NCBI GenBank assembly: GCA_963070105.1
Contig: OY718808.1
Span: 5,991,738 to 6,055,737 of the forward strand
Reading direction: 5' to 3'
From: Litomosoides sigmodontis
Lineage: Eukaryota; Nematoda; Chromadorea; Rhabditida; Onchocercidae
DNA: 64,000 nt
The notes below the pieces were generated by a model that saw nothing but the letters and a program-made list of their open reading frames with translations, did no database searches and was not told where the DNA came from. The translations under genes were made by a program, and so were the position numbers. Positions 50,048 to 62,687 of this stretch are shown here, one piece after another (positions within the stretch are counted from its first letter, which is position 1; each line of letters opens with the position of its first letter).

Positions 50048-51734
50048 TTAAGTTCTTCCTTCTGACTTTTCCCAAACAAGCAAATTCAGAAAAAATTCGC
50101 GTAAAACACACATGATACAATCAGTAAAGTTTGCTACTGTGGAACTAAGAAGCCCTTCAAACTCACGTTGGATATTCGGTGAAACTGCAATTTTTGGGAA
50201 CATAAGAAGTAAAATAACTGCAGTGGAATAAACAAAAGCGAATGCAGCAAGCGATAACAACAACGGTTTTATGCAATCAGATATGAAATTGATCCTCCAT
50301 AGAAGTACAGCTAATTCATTATATGTACAAAATCCACGTTTTTTAAAACTATCCTTTGCTATCCATACTTCCACATCTTCCAATAATCGTAGAAATTCCA
50401 CATTAGTTACATTGGTGTTCCAATTCTATAAAGAGACATCTATTATCTACACATGAAGAAATTTCATAAATGGTCGAAATTTAAATAGCTTCGAAAATTG
50501 CATCGAAGATGTGGCTTTCAACTATCAGATTTCCTCGAAAGTATGCACAAAGAGAGAGAGAACAGGATACTGAAGAAAACTATTGAAAACAAACTATAGC
50601 GTCCAGAACGTTTAGTTCCACTTCATTGACTCGTTTCAAAGACATACTGGCTAAAGCAGCCCACTTGTCATTGTAAATGTATTCCCGCTGTCCAACGTCC
50701 TGGAAAGACGTTAGCATTGAACAATAAATTAACAAGTTATGTGTATGCTACAATCTGTGCTGCAAATGTTACTAATAAAAGCCGTCTATCCTAACGGATC
50801 AACGAACAAACTGGGCCAAAGATAAAGTAAAGGAAATTTTAGAGATAACTTTATCATCGTGTTAACTCATGTATAGAGAAAAGAACAAAAATTATCACTC
50901 ACATGAAGATATTTGCTTGCAATTATAATTGTCGAAAGATACAACTCTCCAGGATCAGAAAATTCAAAACAAGTTTTATCAGTGGTTCGTATGCGGTCAA
51001 GATATACCATTGCTACTAGAAATGTACATGCATCCACGCATCCATGACTGCAAATAAACTCTTATAAATAACAAAAATAAATGTGCCTAGGTAGCCTAAT
51101 CACAGTAACATCTTATCGGTGTAATACAAGAGAAACAGCATGTTGAATTTTGCATCTCTAAATCTTTTCGTAACAACCTATGATGAATTTCCAATACGGT
51201 TTTATAGATTAATTTAAAAGGCTAAATTAATTCATATCAAGCCATAAGCAAAATTTATAGTAAACATGCACCGAGATATAGAGATTGTTGACTCCACACT
51301 CATATAATCAAACGGACAGTGATTATCGAAATAATTCATTGCAAGTTCCAAAACATTTTGAAACATAAAAGTATTATTTAACACGATATTGAATTGATTT
51401 TAAAGAACGCAATGCTATGCAATTAAGTAAAAATTTAATTAATACTTGGTAAATTTTAAAACCCTGAATCTGTGACGATCTTTATTTACCACATACTATC
51501 TTCAAGTTCGTATCTCAAAGTCAATAACTTCTGCAAAAGAAAATACACGTTCCAACCATGAGGCATACTGATCAGCGTAATTTATTTCACAGTTTGATTA
51601 AATTAAAATTTCAAAACTGAATGTCACTCACCGGAAAGAGGAAGGGGGAGTGACTTCATTCGTCGACTTCCATAGCAAAGCGATCTTCGTAAACGTTGCT
51701 GTAAACGTTTAAATGACAGCGACACCGGTGACAT
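50048..51734 (-). CDS. CNPPD1: CNPPD1-like cyclin-fold membrane protein
   Basis: Minus-strand exons: 51632-51734 (MSPVSLSFKRLQQRLRRSLC), one unresolved exon between 51048 and 51631, then 50903-51047, 50595-50699 and 50048-50425. The cyclin-like (Pas1/PHO80) box is clear: CTFLVAMVYLDRIRTT, PGELYLSTIIIASKYLHDVG, REYIYNDKWAALA, VNEVELNVLDAINWN, then EFLRLLEDVEVWI. Human CNPPD1 has the same YIERLR / [20 protein letters not shown] / FNDEW order. Two hydrophobic segments follow (LLLSLAAFAFVYSTAVILLL and a shorter one near the end), fitting the membrane anchor of the family. The protein stops soon after, without the long Pro-rich tail of the human form. Role of the family is poorly known. The missing second exon makes the 5' half incomplete: 51480-51525 has a good acceptor and donor but carries a stop in the phase required. 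Confidence 0.8.
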
Positions 51735-52088
51735 CCTACCAAAGTGAATGCAGCAAGAAGCACCAATCGAGTAAGCGCGTCCATCCGCAATTCTTTGACA
51801 CGATTACATTCTAACGTTCAAATTCGCGCCTTTTTTTTATGTTTATTTGGAATGGCTTGCGAGCATACGTAGTTGCGGATGGAGTATCGTTCTTACGTCG
51901 TAGAGTGCAGTAAGACGTGTGAAGTGAGCTGATAAGCAGCCAATGGGACGAGCTGATGTTTTGGGTGCGTGAGAGGGGTGAGTGGGCGTGAGTGATTGGG
52001 GTGCTGTTGGTTGATTTGCAGGTGGTAACCACCGGTTGTCGGCTTGTCGTTGTTCTTGTTTTTGTTGTTCTTCTTCTTGTTCTTGTTC

Positions 52089-52120
<32 letters not shown>

Positions 52121-53700
52121 ATCGAATTGTTATTTTCGTTTGGAAATTATTGCGAAATTGAGGGCTTAGTTGCATATTGTTCCCATACCGACCGGTTTTT
52201 GTTTGGAATATTGCCCTTGATTGTTTGTTAAATCAATTAATTGTCTTGCGTTTCTCATTCATGTAAAAGTTGTTTTAAGTGTGCTCACGTAGACATTCAG
52301 GTCATTGTTGCGTTCGGTTGCTTGTGTTATTGTCGTTAGCTGCGGTGCCAACTTGGAAAAAGGGTAGGATCGAGATAAATCGGGAAGAGATGAGTGGTTA
52401 TGTGCTTGGCAGCTTTGCTTCATTGAATTCTATGCCCTAAGCGTCATAATTTCGTTGTTAATTTTGGGCTATTTTGAGAAAGTCCCTTGTTTTCATTGCT
52501 ACCATACATATCTCTATAGTTGTTTTTTTCGTCCTCGCTCTCTTCCACCCCCTCAGTACTTGCGACTTGCGACTTGTTGTCAATAAATTAGCACTTTCTC
52601 CAATGATGTGTGCGGGATTTCTCATTGTCGGGGTTCTCTTGGGCTTTCTTCTCGAGAATAGTAGTAATATTTTTTAATTTTTATCCACCCTTAAAATTAT
52701 TTCGTCATCGAATTGATCTTTCATCTTCCTCTTGCTTCCTATCCATTCTTCGTTGCATTTCCTCCACTCCATTCACCCACAATTATTTTTTTGTTTTGAT
52801 GACCTGTTCTCTGCTGCCCTACTTCGAAGTTTTTTAAAACAATACAATCTTTCAAAGTTTAAGCACTTCGTAAGGTATTGGGAGGAATAGGTTGTGTTGT
52901 ACGGTGTGAGGTCAAGATTTGCGCTCTATATGTTAGGCATGATTTCGTATCTGAGAAGAGTATCGAGTTAAATCTTGACAGTCGGTGTTATTTACTTTTT
53001 TACAGTCATGTATATTATTGCTTGGATGATATCTGTAATTCTTTAAGTAGCCGTCGATCAGTAAATAGCCATAATTTTTATTAAATTGTGTCAAAAATTT
53101 TCGTTTTATTTTCCTGTCTCTGTCTATTCTTCCGTTGCAAATTTGAATTACCATCACTTTCCATTTTTCTGGCGGCAGGAATTATTGTAATTTGTGTAAC
53201 AGATGGTAGCAGTTACCTAGATCGGAATTTGATAAGATTTTAATCAACACTTCCTTTAACAAGAATAGGACAGACATATCATATCTCTGCGGTGGAATTA
53301 TGCCTTGCTTTCGCAAACTGTTTTTGTACTTGAAGGGGTGGTGTAATCAATTGGTCATTACAAATTGTGAGTTGTACAATTTGGTAAAACATTAATGGTA
53401 TTTGTGTACTCCTTTATGCTTTAAATGATGCAACTAATAGACAGCAAAGGAATAACTTTTTAATTCATACATTTTCCTTTTCTTTATGTTACTAATAAGT
53501 ACATATATTGGAGATAATTTTCCAATACACAAGGAACTATTGTTGTCTGCTATGGGAAGTAGTTAATTTAATTTAACGCCTCTGTTTATTACGAAGTTTA
53601 CGAAAAATGCATTTTGGTAGTAATTCTTTTGCATTTTGCGTTTTAGTAATATCAAGTGGACTTGGTTCAAACAAAGAATCGGTTGTGATTATAAAGTTCA
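51735..53700. other. divergent promoter region with low-complexity sequence
   Basis: About 2 kb between the CNPPD1 start (-) and the chromatin-type protein start (+). It contains the TTG/TTC-rich run listed separately. Several open frames (for example 52474-52677 and 52610-52837 +) are hydrophobic by T-richness only. A 5' UTR intron ending near 53640 is possible. No coding exon is supported. Confidence 0.4.
52048..52120. repeat. (TTG/TTC)n trinucleotide run
   Basis: A run of TTG units with interspersed TTC, ending in about ten uninterrupted TTG, within the gap between two divergent genes. Confidence 0.9.
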
Positions 53701-56700
53701 ATGTCGTCAATGGACGCCGAACCTTCGGAAAGTCTTCCAGGAAGTAGTGACAAATCGGTGGACCATTCGCGTGGTAACTCAGAAGCTGTGGGATTTTCAC
53801 ACGGTTATTTTTGCATTTCTTTAAATTCCTTGTGAAGGACTAAAAGCAACACTTTGTTCATGAAAATTGACTTGGAAAAGATCTAACAGTTTGTATAGGT
53901 GGAATGTAGTTGTAAATTTGACAGGCTCTTCTCATTTATAGGAAGTCCAGGTATAACAGATACGGTAACAAATGGTGAAAAAGGCATGGAAGAGAACCAA
54001 AAAGGAGGATGTTCGCAAATTTTAAATAACGAACGCGGAGACAATCTGCATCTGCATAGCGAACGTGGAGACAGTTTGCACAGTGAACACGGAGACAGTC
54101 TGCATAGTGAACGCGGAGAAAGTCTGCATAGCGAACACGGAGATAGTTTCCATAGCGAACACGGAGACAGTCTACATAGCGAACGCGGAGAAAGTCTGTA
54201 TAGCGAACGCGGAGAAAGTCTGCATAGTAAACACGGAGGAAGCCTGCATAGCGAACACGGAGACAGTTTCCATAGCGAACACGGAGGAAGCCTGCATAGC
54301 GAACACGGAGGAAGCCTGCATAGCGAACACGGAGGAAGCCTTCATAGCGAACACGGAGAAAGCCTGCATAGCGAACACGGAGACAGCTTCCATAGCGAAC
54401 ATGAAGACAGTTTCCATAGCGAACACGGAGACAAACTGCACATTATTTCAGAGGTTAATGGGAGTTTATTTTAATCATATTTTTCATACGCTTTTGTAGA
54501 TGGTTTTTGTAGATGGTATTTGTAGCTTACCGCAGTAAAGTTGCGATTAAATGTATGTATTCGTTTAATTTAGGCCTCTTCGGAACAAAGGATTGAGGAA
54601 CCTGCTGAAAATATAAGCGACGAGGAGGCATGTAAGGAGGTCACTGAAGATCAAAGAATGGAGGTTCGTTTTCGTATTTTTCATGAAATTTTTTAAAGCA
54701 TCGTTCATGAAAAATGCAATCACTCGAAAATGGAACTAGCTACGTGTAAGTTAAATGTTTTGATATATGAAGGATTAAATACAAACTGTAAAACATATTA
54801 TAGCTGCCGATGAAAATTCCTAAGTGCTTATCTCCTTCATTATAATTTGGAAGAAAATACATATTGTAGCGAACGTAATAAGAAGGAATAATATAGTCAA
54901 GTATGAACTACCGGAAATACGAAGACATTGTAATTATAAAGTAACATGTATTTGAGAGATTAGTTTCAGCTGAAAGAAGGATCGAGCGAAAATACAAGCG
55001 AAGCACTTGAATCAGAAAAGCATGACAGCGTTGCGGCTTCGGCTGGTTCATCTCCGCCACCAGTAAGTTAAAGCCGTCTTTTAATTCACGTTTAGCCACT
55101 TCAAAAGAGTTTCAATTTAACGGATTCAACTGCTGTTCTATTCCTTTATGCAGCAGCCACTCGATAAATTTGAAGGTAGAAATGAGCCAAATGTTAGATC
55201 TTGACTTCTCATTAACAAAATAAAAATGTGATATTTTCTTTGTGGCGATAATACTTTAGAATTTCGAACGTTTGGCTTTTGCGAAGTTAACTTTCAGTAT
55301 TCTTTTTTGCATAATTGCTTGCCGTGCTGTGAAAGATGGAAACTTATCGTTCTGTGTACTTTTTGCTCTTTGTTTTATGCACTTCTTTTTTATAGAGCAG
55401 TGCTGCTCCGGATGAATTGCACTTGGATACAGATACGAAGAGTAATTCGGAAGAACGTGATCATAAGGAGCCTACAGAGGTCAAAATTGATTCCGGTAAA
55501 GAAATTGATGGTTCAAAAATTGATGGCGATAGTGATGACAAAACTGAGATTGAAGGAGAAACCGAGGAACAGAAAAAGGAAGAGATGGAAGATATGGATG
55601 TTTCAGACAAAGCAGAAGATAAAATAATTGATACCACTGCTAAAAAAGAGGAAGTAAGTACTTACGGGATTAATGATTTATGTTTGGGACGGAGTACATT
55701 TGTTGTATCATTTAAAACGTATTTTATTTAAAAAGGTAAGTATTGAAAAATACGAATTTCAGGGAAGTGCGAAACGTGTGTTGCCGAAATGGATGGTGCA
55801 GGACGCAGATGCACCTCCAAGCCCAAAAGATGCAGACGAAAAAGATGTGGCAGTAGCTATTACAGAAAATGAACCAACTAGTGGTGCTCGAGGGCGAGGA
55901 CGTGGTAGAAAGGGGCGTGACGTCACTAGAGCAGTAACAAAACCTCGCAATGTATGTCAAAGCTGAGAAAGTGAAGTTCATCAATTTAAGATCAACTTGA
56001 AGTCTGTAATACTGCGAATTTTTTTTATGTTTTGACACAATTCAAATTTTTAAAACCGTCTTTGATTTGTCAACGATTTTCATTGGAAGTGGTTAGTTAT
56101 TTTCAAGTAGCCACTGGTAAATTTATTATCACCATCATTTTACTCATTTTGAGAGGAAACGATTATAAAGTTTAGGAGGGAGTTGTCGAACAGCCAGAAT
56201 CATTGGCCGCTGGCAGACCTCGTCGGTCTACACGGTCAAACGTTGACTACGCCCATCCGGATGTAGCAACTGTAGTTGCTGAGCAAGAAGACCTGGAAAA
56301 TGAGGTAGTGTACCAAGAAATTATGAAGTTTCTAATATGTAGAGCTCTAACGCATTTTACTTGTAAAGTACCCTTCTTCTGTGTATTTTAAAAGTATCTG
56401 CCAATTCAGAGTTGTTTGTTTTTTTATTGTAAAGGAAATTTTTCTTCATCGCTCAAAAACAATGTCTTTGGGCACCTCATTGTGCAATCGTAAAAGGTAC
56501 TTGATCCTCCAGTTAGATGTTTTGGAAACACGTGGTGACTTCATTGATACAACCATAAGCTTATAGTTTCAGCTTCAACAGAAAGTTAATCGAAGTCGTG
56601 GTAGAGGCCGCGGTCGAGGTCGAGGCGGACGAACTGGTGGACGTAAGCGAGCGGCAGTTGGTAGCGATGATGGAGAAGATAGCGATTCTGAATATGGCGG

Positions 56701-57156
56701 GAATAAGAAGCGAAAACGCACAGGAAGTAGTGGATCACGGGGTCGAGGACGGGGCAGAGGTCGTGGAAGGCCGTCGCGGAATTTGGGTTTGTTTTTACTT
56801 CGAACTTTTTTTATTTCTTAAGTTTTTGCGAAGTAAATACATGATTCTCTCCCATTTCTTAATTTTTCAGCCTTTCATAAGATAACAATTATCCGAAATG
56901 CTTTGATAATTTACGTGGTCCTAATTAATAAAATTTTGCATAAAATTTTGCAGGAAAAAAGAGTAATAAAGACGAGAGCGACGATGACGAGGAAATAGAT
57001 TTGTCCGATAATGATGCTGGTGGTTCAATTGGTTCTGGTGAGGAAACCTATAAGCCTGCTCCTTCGAAGCGACGCGCTTCAACATATGCTGCCGAGGTGC
57101 AGTCACCCAAAACACCGTCTAAAAAGCGTGGTCGTGCAGCAGCTAAAATGCACTAA
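53701..57156 (+). CDS. low-complexity chromatin-type protein with repeats and RG/AT-hook-like motifs
   Basis: Nine exons (53701-53773, 53942-54453, 54574-54663, 54970-55062, 55396-55653, 55763-55951, 56176-56304, 56573-56786, 56954-57156) join in phase to 586 residues. Order: a short N-terminus (MSSMDAEPSESLPGSSDKSV); a block of 8-residue repeats (consensus S-E-H-G-D-S-L-H); a Glu/Asp-rich middle (EIEGETEEQKKEEMEDMDVS); KRVLPKWMVQDADAPPSPKD; then several basic boxes: SGARGRGRGRKGRD, AAGRPRRSTRS, a long RGRGRG stretch, KKRKRTGSSGSRGRGRGRGR, and KTPSKKRGRAAAKMH at the end. GRP/RGR cores resemble AT-hooks, and the acidic-basic alternation suits a nuclear DNA- or RNA-binding protein. I do not recognise an ortholog. 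A possible extra micro-exon at 55154-55175 does not fit the phase. The start at 53701 is chosen because it splices in phase and opens with MSSMD. Confidence 0.75.
54031..54440 (+). repeat. 24-bp coding minisatellite (8-residue repeat, about 16 copies)
   Basis: Inside exon 2 of the chromatin-type gene, GAACACGGAGACAGTCTGCA-type 24-mers repeat about 16 times after one longer degenerate unit. Units differ mainly at three codons (R/H, D/E/G, L/F). The unit is a multiple of three, so all three sense frames and an antisense frame (54172-54441) stay open; only the Ser-Glu-His frame continues into proper exons. Confidence 0.95.
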
Positions 57157-60100
57157 GTAATATTTTTATACATATCCTCTGTAGTTAGTGATATATCCAT
57201 GGCTTATGTAGCTTCGTTGTTTTTTTTTAATTAGAAGTGATACATGATTAAGAATGCAGATGTGGAAGAAAAACATTTATGAAGACCTAAAAGTTATATA
57301 ATTCATCTCAGCTTTCATGCCTGTGCTTCTTTGATAATTAAATGGACAGTAATCGCGGAAGAGAAATTGCTGTCTTACAGAAAGCTCAAGTTAATTATTT
57401 CAGGAGGCGACGAATGAATGAAGAGAAGTTGATAATTAATTCTCATTATTATTATATGTGGGGTTACTTGACATTATTGAGCTTGTTACAGGTCAATTCT
57501 TCATGTTTCGGATATTTTCGTTTTATGTATAGGTTCACCATGAGTTTTTTTCGGTTCCATTTTTCAAAAGTGTGAAGTTTACCACGCCGATTTTCAGTTA
57601 TTTTTCGTAAGCTTCACTCTTTGTCCTCCTTGCATCACTTTTTAAATCTGATACTGTGGCTGTTAAATGATTCCATTTGTGCCCTTCTGGAGAGATATAA
57701 CTCTTAGTATGCTCAGTGCTTTTTGATTTTACCATCGATACGGTGTATACACACCAGTGCTGTAACGAGGTCCATTTTTGCTGTGTGAAGTGATGTAATC
57801 TTTTTGTAAGATGTTCTCGATTTCCCACATGTTCCACATTAAAAACTTGGAGGGAATCACGAAACAGTACACATCAGGGCAACAGTGGTGTCTAAGGAAG
57901 CATAATGGGAGTATTCTTGGTCCTCAAAATTTCGACTTTACTAAGCTGACACTAGTATTTGACTACCTGTATAACATATCACACTTGCGGAAGTTTGGAC
58001 TGACTGTGGATTAGTATTTTGATTGTTCTCAAGAGCAGATTTTTAATATTTTGCGAGTTGATGTAGTGGGATGGTTAATTATACAAGGTACACCTGAGGG
58101 GAATGTTTGCTTATCCATTGCCTTTACACTGCCAAGCAGGTAAAATCACGACTTGTTAATGGAGGAGGAAAAGATCATGCGTTAGTGCTAATCGGCTATT
58201 TTACTCATATAACACAAAATATTATGTATCTGTTGCCACCCTCATCTATCCATCACCGTTACGAATAAAATTCCTTTTTTGATGTTTATCTACCTCTACA
58301 TGAAAAGCAGTTGTACTTTGAGTGTTTCGTGCATATTTGTCTGTTTTAATGTCTTTTCCTCCCCCTCTTTCTCTCTTTCATTAGCCACTTTTCTTAGATC
58401 ATCCTTCTTTTCTTCCTCTTTGATTCATTCTTTAGAATACGTGCCGTAGAATTTCCTTATTTGAAGTTAAAAAAAATTTACTGTACATAAAATAACATTT
58501 GTAACTGTTTTGTTTGGATGTTGTTTGGAAGTAATGATGTATCTAAAATTTCAACTTCTCTTCGTCGTCGATTTGTGCCCTGTTACTGCATTTGTTGTTG
58601 GAATCCATTTTGTAGGGAAAATTTTGCTGTCAGGAAAGGGTTAAGTCCTTTTCTATTATGGTATGTCCGTTTTCTTACATGTGAATTTTTTCTCATCTGA
58701 AGTGTAGATCATCTTAAGTCGCTATTCTCAGTTACAAAAGCGGTTTTTAAGCCAGTTTGTGCCCTTTTCCTTCGTTCATTATGTTTCGTAAAAGCAAAGT
58801 AGCTGTTCGGCGATATTCACTGTTATCAGCATAGCTTGTATGTTTTGCGATCGAGAGCGTGGTTTATATGTTGGCGACATATTTGGTCTCTGCAGATCTG
58901 TTTTTTTGATGGCAAACATCAATGAAATCTAAGCTTATGATTAGAATGGTCTGTTTCACTTCAGTTTTTGTCTGATGGCATTATTATCTATGCAGAAATA
59001 ATCATTTTCTCTTGAAATTTGATACATGGATGTAGGAACTGAGAAATTGGAAAGTATGATGCATTGTGCCCTCTTCAGTCATTTCTTACGCAATTGTTGA
59101 GCAAAAGTACTGCCTGTTAATGAGTTAATGGTTCTAAAGTAGGAAGTGAAGAGTAACATCGAATTTGCTGGAGTGGTATGGAAGTATTAACTTTGATTAT
59201 AGCCATAAATTGGTTGTAAGTCTAAATGAATGAGAAATAAAGTCCCAAATTTCTCCCACCGCTTACGCTTTCTGGGATTTTTTTTGTGCTTTACTGAACC
59301 AATGCAAGAAAATTTTATATTGGTTGAATGAAATGGTGGTTATTGAGTAACTCTGGGATTTTCTAAGTATCGTTTTTTTCCCGGCATCTTCGATTCGATT
59401 GTGTGAATATTAGTTTTCGTTAACTTGCAAACTATATCCTTTTGTTGAAAGCATTTATTATGAGTGTGTTGCGTTTCAAGGGCTGTTTTAATTATGATTA
59501 TCATTAATGCCGCCGGTATGTGTTTCCTGTTGTGCTTTTAAAAATTTTAACAGTTCCTAATATTTGCTGTTGAATTCGAGCTTATTTGGCAGCACTTTTT
59601 GCGAATGAAGCTCTTACAGAATTTGCCATTTCATATAACTCTGTAGAGATCGCAAATTTTGCTGATTGAAATTTCAATATAAAATGAGATTTTGTTGATC
59701 TCTTTTTTCTGCATTGTCGATGATTAATGTGTCATTCTGTTTTTATTTTTTCGATTTAATGCGTTCTGTTTTGGTTTGTTTTTGCGGCACATTTCCATTT
59801 AATTTTTTTTTGGTACGAATAATTGTGGCATTGTTTTGATTAATGCGAATTTATCTTAAAATATGACGAGTATAAGTGTTCCAATATGTTTGCTGCAGTT
59901 GAAGAGCATTCAGTGATTCATTAAAACTGATTTTGTTAGTTGTACACAAAAGAAGTCGAAAAATAAAAGAGTACGGAATGATAACTGTGGTGGGAGGTTA
60001 GTTTGGGATTGGTGACAATTGCGGAAACCTGAAAATTGTGGTGGCTCTGCGTGAATTAGCACGTCTGTATTATTTGCACAGTTCATGTGTCGGGACATAC

Positions 60101-60249
60101 ATTACAGTTAAAGCTGCTGAAAAAAAAGCTGTAGCAAATGAACTCAATGAATTGTTAAGCATTTAAAGTGTGGCGTGATGTTGAAGTAGCCATATTTCTC
60201 GTTTGTACGTTAGAAACAAAACTTTCGCCAATCTACTACTACTCGGTTA

Positions 60250-60597
60250 ATGGTTCATGAGTTACATACATTACAGTCAGTGCACATACGTAGCATGACA
60301 GAAGTCATTCAGTGCATGAGTCTGATTTCTGGCGATGAATATGCGGAAGAGGAAGTATGCGCTGGCTCGTCTCCTTTGTTGACCTGTACAGTCATGCACT
60401 TGAAGCAGCGTACTGCAGAGGCGCAGGTGTCTTCCGGTGTGGGGCGTGGAAGCCACGTCGGAAATTTCATGCGGGGAGTGACGGAAGATGTTATAGTGAA
60501 TCTCTTGCCGAGATCACTCTCAAGTGCATCATCATTGGCTGAGGAGGAAACGGAACATATGGTGGCATTTTATCAAAAAAAAGAGATGCTTGCTTAG
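60250..60597 (+). CDS. doubtful 115-codon single-exon frame
   Basis: ATG 60250 opens a 115-codon frame with balanced composition (EEVCAGSSPLLTCTVMHLKQ; NLLPRSLSSASSLAEEETEH). It is less AT-rich than its surroundings. There is no signal peptide, membrane segment or domain, and no splice partners were found. A second frame (60357-60542) is also open, which weakens the case. Confidence 0.2.
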   Translation: MVHELHTLQSVHIRSMTEVIQCMSLISGDEYAEEEVCAGSSPLLTCTVMHLKQRTAEAQVSSGVGRGSHVGNFMRGVTEDVIVNLLPRSLSSASSLAEEETEHMVAFYQKKEMLA

Positions 60598-62403
60598 TGG
60601 CTTCTTGCAGTCAGTTGCTCATAAGCTGTGGACGTATGTATGTATTAGAGATCGTTCATTCATCAGCCGGTCAGTTAGTAAGTAATAGCTCGTTGTGGTT
60701 TTACTGTGAGTAATTGGTTATTTGCACATGATATTCCGAGTGATAATGTGTTATGGGAATAATCCCTCTCTCTGTGTCAGTGTCAATTAATTAACGGTTT
60801 CATCAATTTTTTCAGTTCAAAAATTAACTGTTATAAAATTGAGCAGTTAAAGGAGGGTAAAGCTATAGTGTATGCTTTGCTCATTAAATTATAATCGCTT
60901 GGAAAATGTTTCGAAATGTTGAATGAGGTGATAAGTGAAATGGAACGAATGCGTTGTTTGCTAGAGGAGCGCTATCTGATCGTAATGGTAGTGAATTGAG
61001 TGGATGAAAATAAAATTCAAGTGCTATTTGTCAATATGGTATGTACTAGCTATTCTATTGCAACAATTGCTCCATTGGACATGACATTGAGGATAGTAGT
61101 GAGTGACTAGACTTCACCGAACTGACTATCTGAATTTAATCTTGCCATAAACCTAATTATCTAAATTTAGTCCTCCTCTACTTAACTTCCATCAAGTGCG
61201 TTGTCCGTTTATGATCTAATCATCAGTAGTGAAAAAAAAGATTAAATTTGCATAGTCAGTATAGCTAATGAATGGAAAAAAGGGCATTTTTCACTACCTA
61301 ATAATTAGGCCGCAAAATATGAAATGATTTTCATCGCCGTACTTCATCAAGCATTAAGGGGTGGACGCTGCTGGACGAGACGGGACGTTAAAGCTTATTA
61401 TACTTGGATAAGATTGTAAATGTTGCCGTAGTATGTATTACGCTACCTCCGACATAAAGCAGAATATCTTATCACCATTATCGTGCAGTAATTTACGTCG
61501 TCTTTCCTTCAGTGCCTTAAACTTATTCAAATAATCTTTATCAGATAGCAATTAAGTAATAGGTAGGAACATTTTAGAATTTTTTAAAACACATTCTTTT
61601 TCTTCCATGGCTTGTGGAATTCGTCCAACACTACACATCTAATTTTAAGTAGATGAACAGGCATGACTGACACTTAGACTTACTTCTTCGATTTGAATTC
61701 ATGAAATTAGACACGTTCATTGTAAAGTAATAGATATGAGTGTATTGAAATTTTTGTTATGACATCTGCTACTGTTCCTTTTTCGCCAATTAAATTGAGA
61801 ACACTTACCCAGTACTTCTACTAATATAATTATTACCGAACTTTTCCATTTTAGCATAATTTGGACTCAGAAATTTACCAAGAAATGTTTTTTGACAAAT
61901 TTACTCTGTGAATTTGCGTCATTCTTAGAAAATACTAGCAAATATTTTACATACATTTCTTTCAACACAAACAAACAATTCAATATTTTCGATGATTATA
62001 GTGAAGTGGACGTGTACGAGTGAATTCGATGACTTTGGTATCGCTTTTCACAGTGAAAATCGATACCAAAGTTTTTTTTTAATTAAATTCGGAATTTCCT
62101 TCTTACTTCAAACTGATTCTTTTTCAACTCGACCACTTGTTAGATGAGTGTTACAGGATCACTTGATAGTACTAATTATTTAAATTAGCAATTCGAAATC
62201 GGTCTGTCTTCGCCGTATGCTTTTCACACAATTCTTCACTCTCTAACCTGCTATAATAATAAAAGGGGAAGGCTTAGTGCTCTTCTCACAAATCGATCAC
62301 ACATCAATGCACTTCCTCCCTCTTTCTACGTTGTGTGCTATTTCTCTTCCTTTTTCCAAACACAGATTTTCATCATTGTGACTCCCCCAGTACCTCTATC
62401 ACA

Positions 62404-62404
<1 letters not shown>

Positions 62405-62442
<38 letters not shown>

Positions 62443-62466
62443 CACACACACACACACTCACACACA
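62405..62466. repeat. (CA)n microsatellite
   Basis: About 30 CA units with a single CG interruption near the middle, upstream of the last gene in the window. Confidence 0.95.
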
Positions 62467-62687
62467 CATGTTATGCATATATATACGCAAATAGAACGGC
62501 GCAGACATACTCATTAAGTGGAGTGCGCGCACCTCTTTGCGGCATACAAAGTTGGTTTCGTTGGATGAGGTGGAGGTGGTGAAGCGCACTGATAATAGCA
62601 ATGATACCGATTGGAGAGGTAAATTCTTCAGTTTCTCATTTTCACGGAATTGAACTTTCATAGAAGATTTGTTGCACTGTAGAAGTG

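Larger units (their letters stand above)
57157..62687. other. long gene-poor interval
   Basis: About 5.5 kb. The left part (57157 to roughly 57300) is 3' UTR of the chromatin-type gene. A minus-strand frame at 57598-57837 and a plus-strand frame at 60250-60597 are the longest open stretches, and neither has a recognisable domain; the second is listed separately. The rest is T-rich on the plus strand with no exon-like structure that I can support. Confidence 0.4.

Noticed and set aside
51811..52231. Frames over the TTG/TTC run
   Set aside because: Val/Leu-rich only because of the trinucleotide repeat; no gene structure.
54172..54441. Antisense 89-codon frame across the minisatellite
   Set aside because: A consequence of the 24-bp unit being a multiple of three; the sense frame continues into proper exons and the antisense one does not.
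57598..57837. 79-codon minus-strand frame with ATG
   Set aside because: Hydrophilic and moderately protein-like, but with no family match, no splice partners and no clear promoter context.
62335..62517. Frame containing His-Thr repeats
   Set aside because: Generated by the CA microsatellite.
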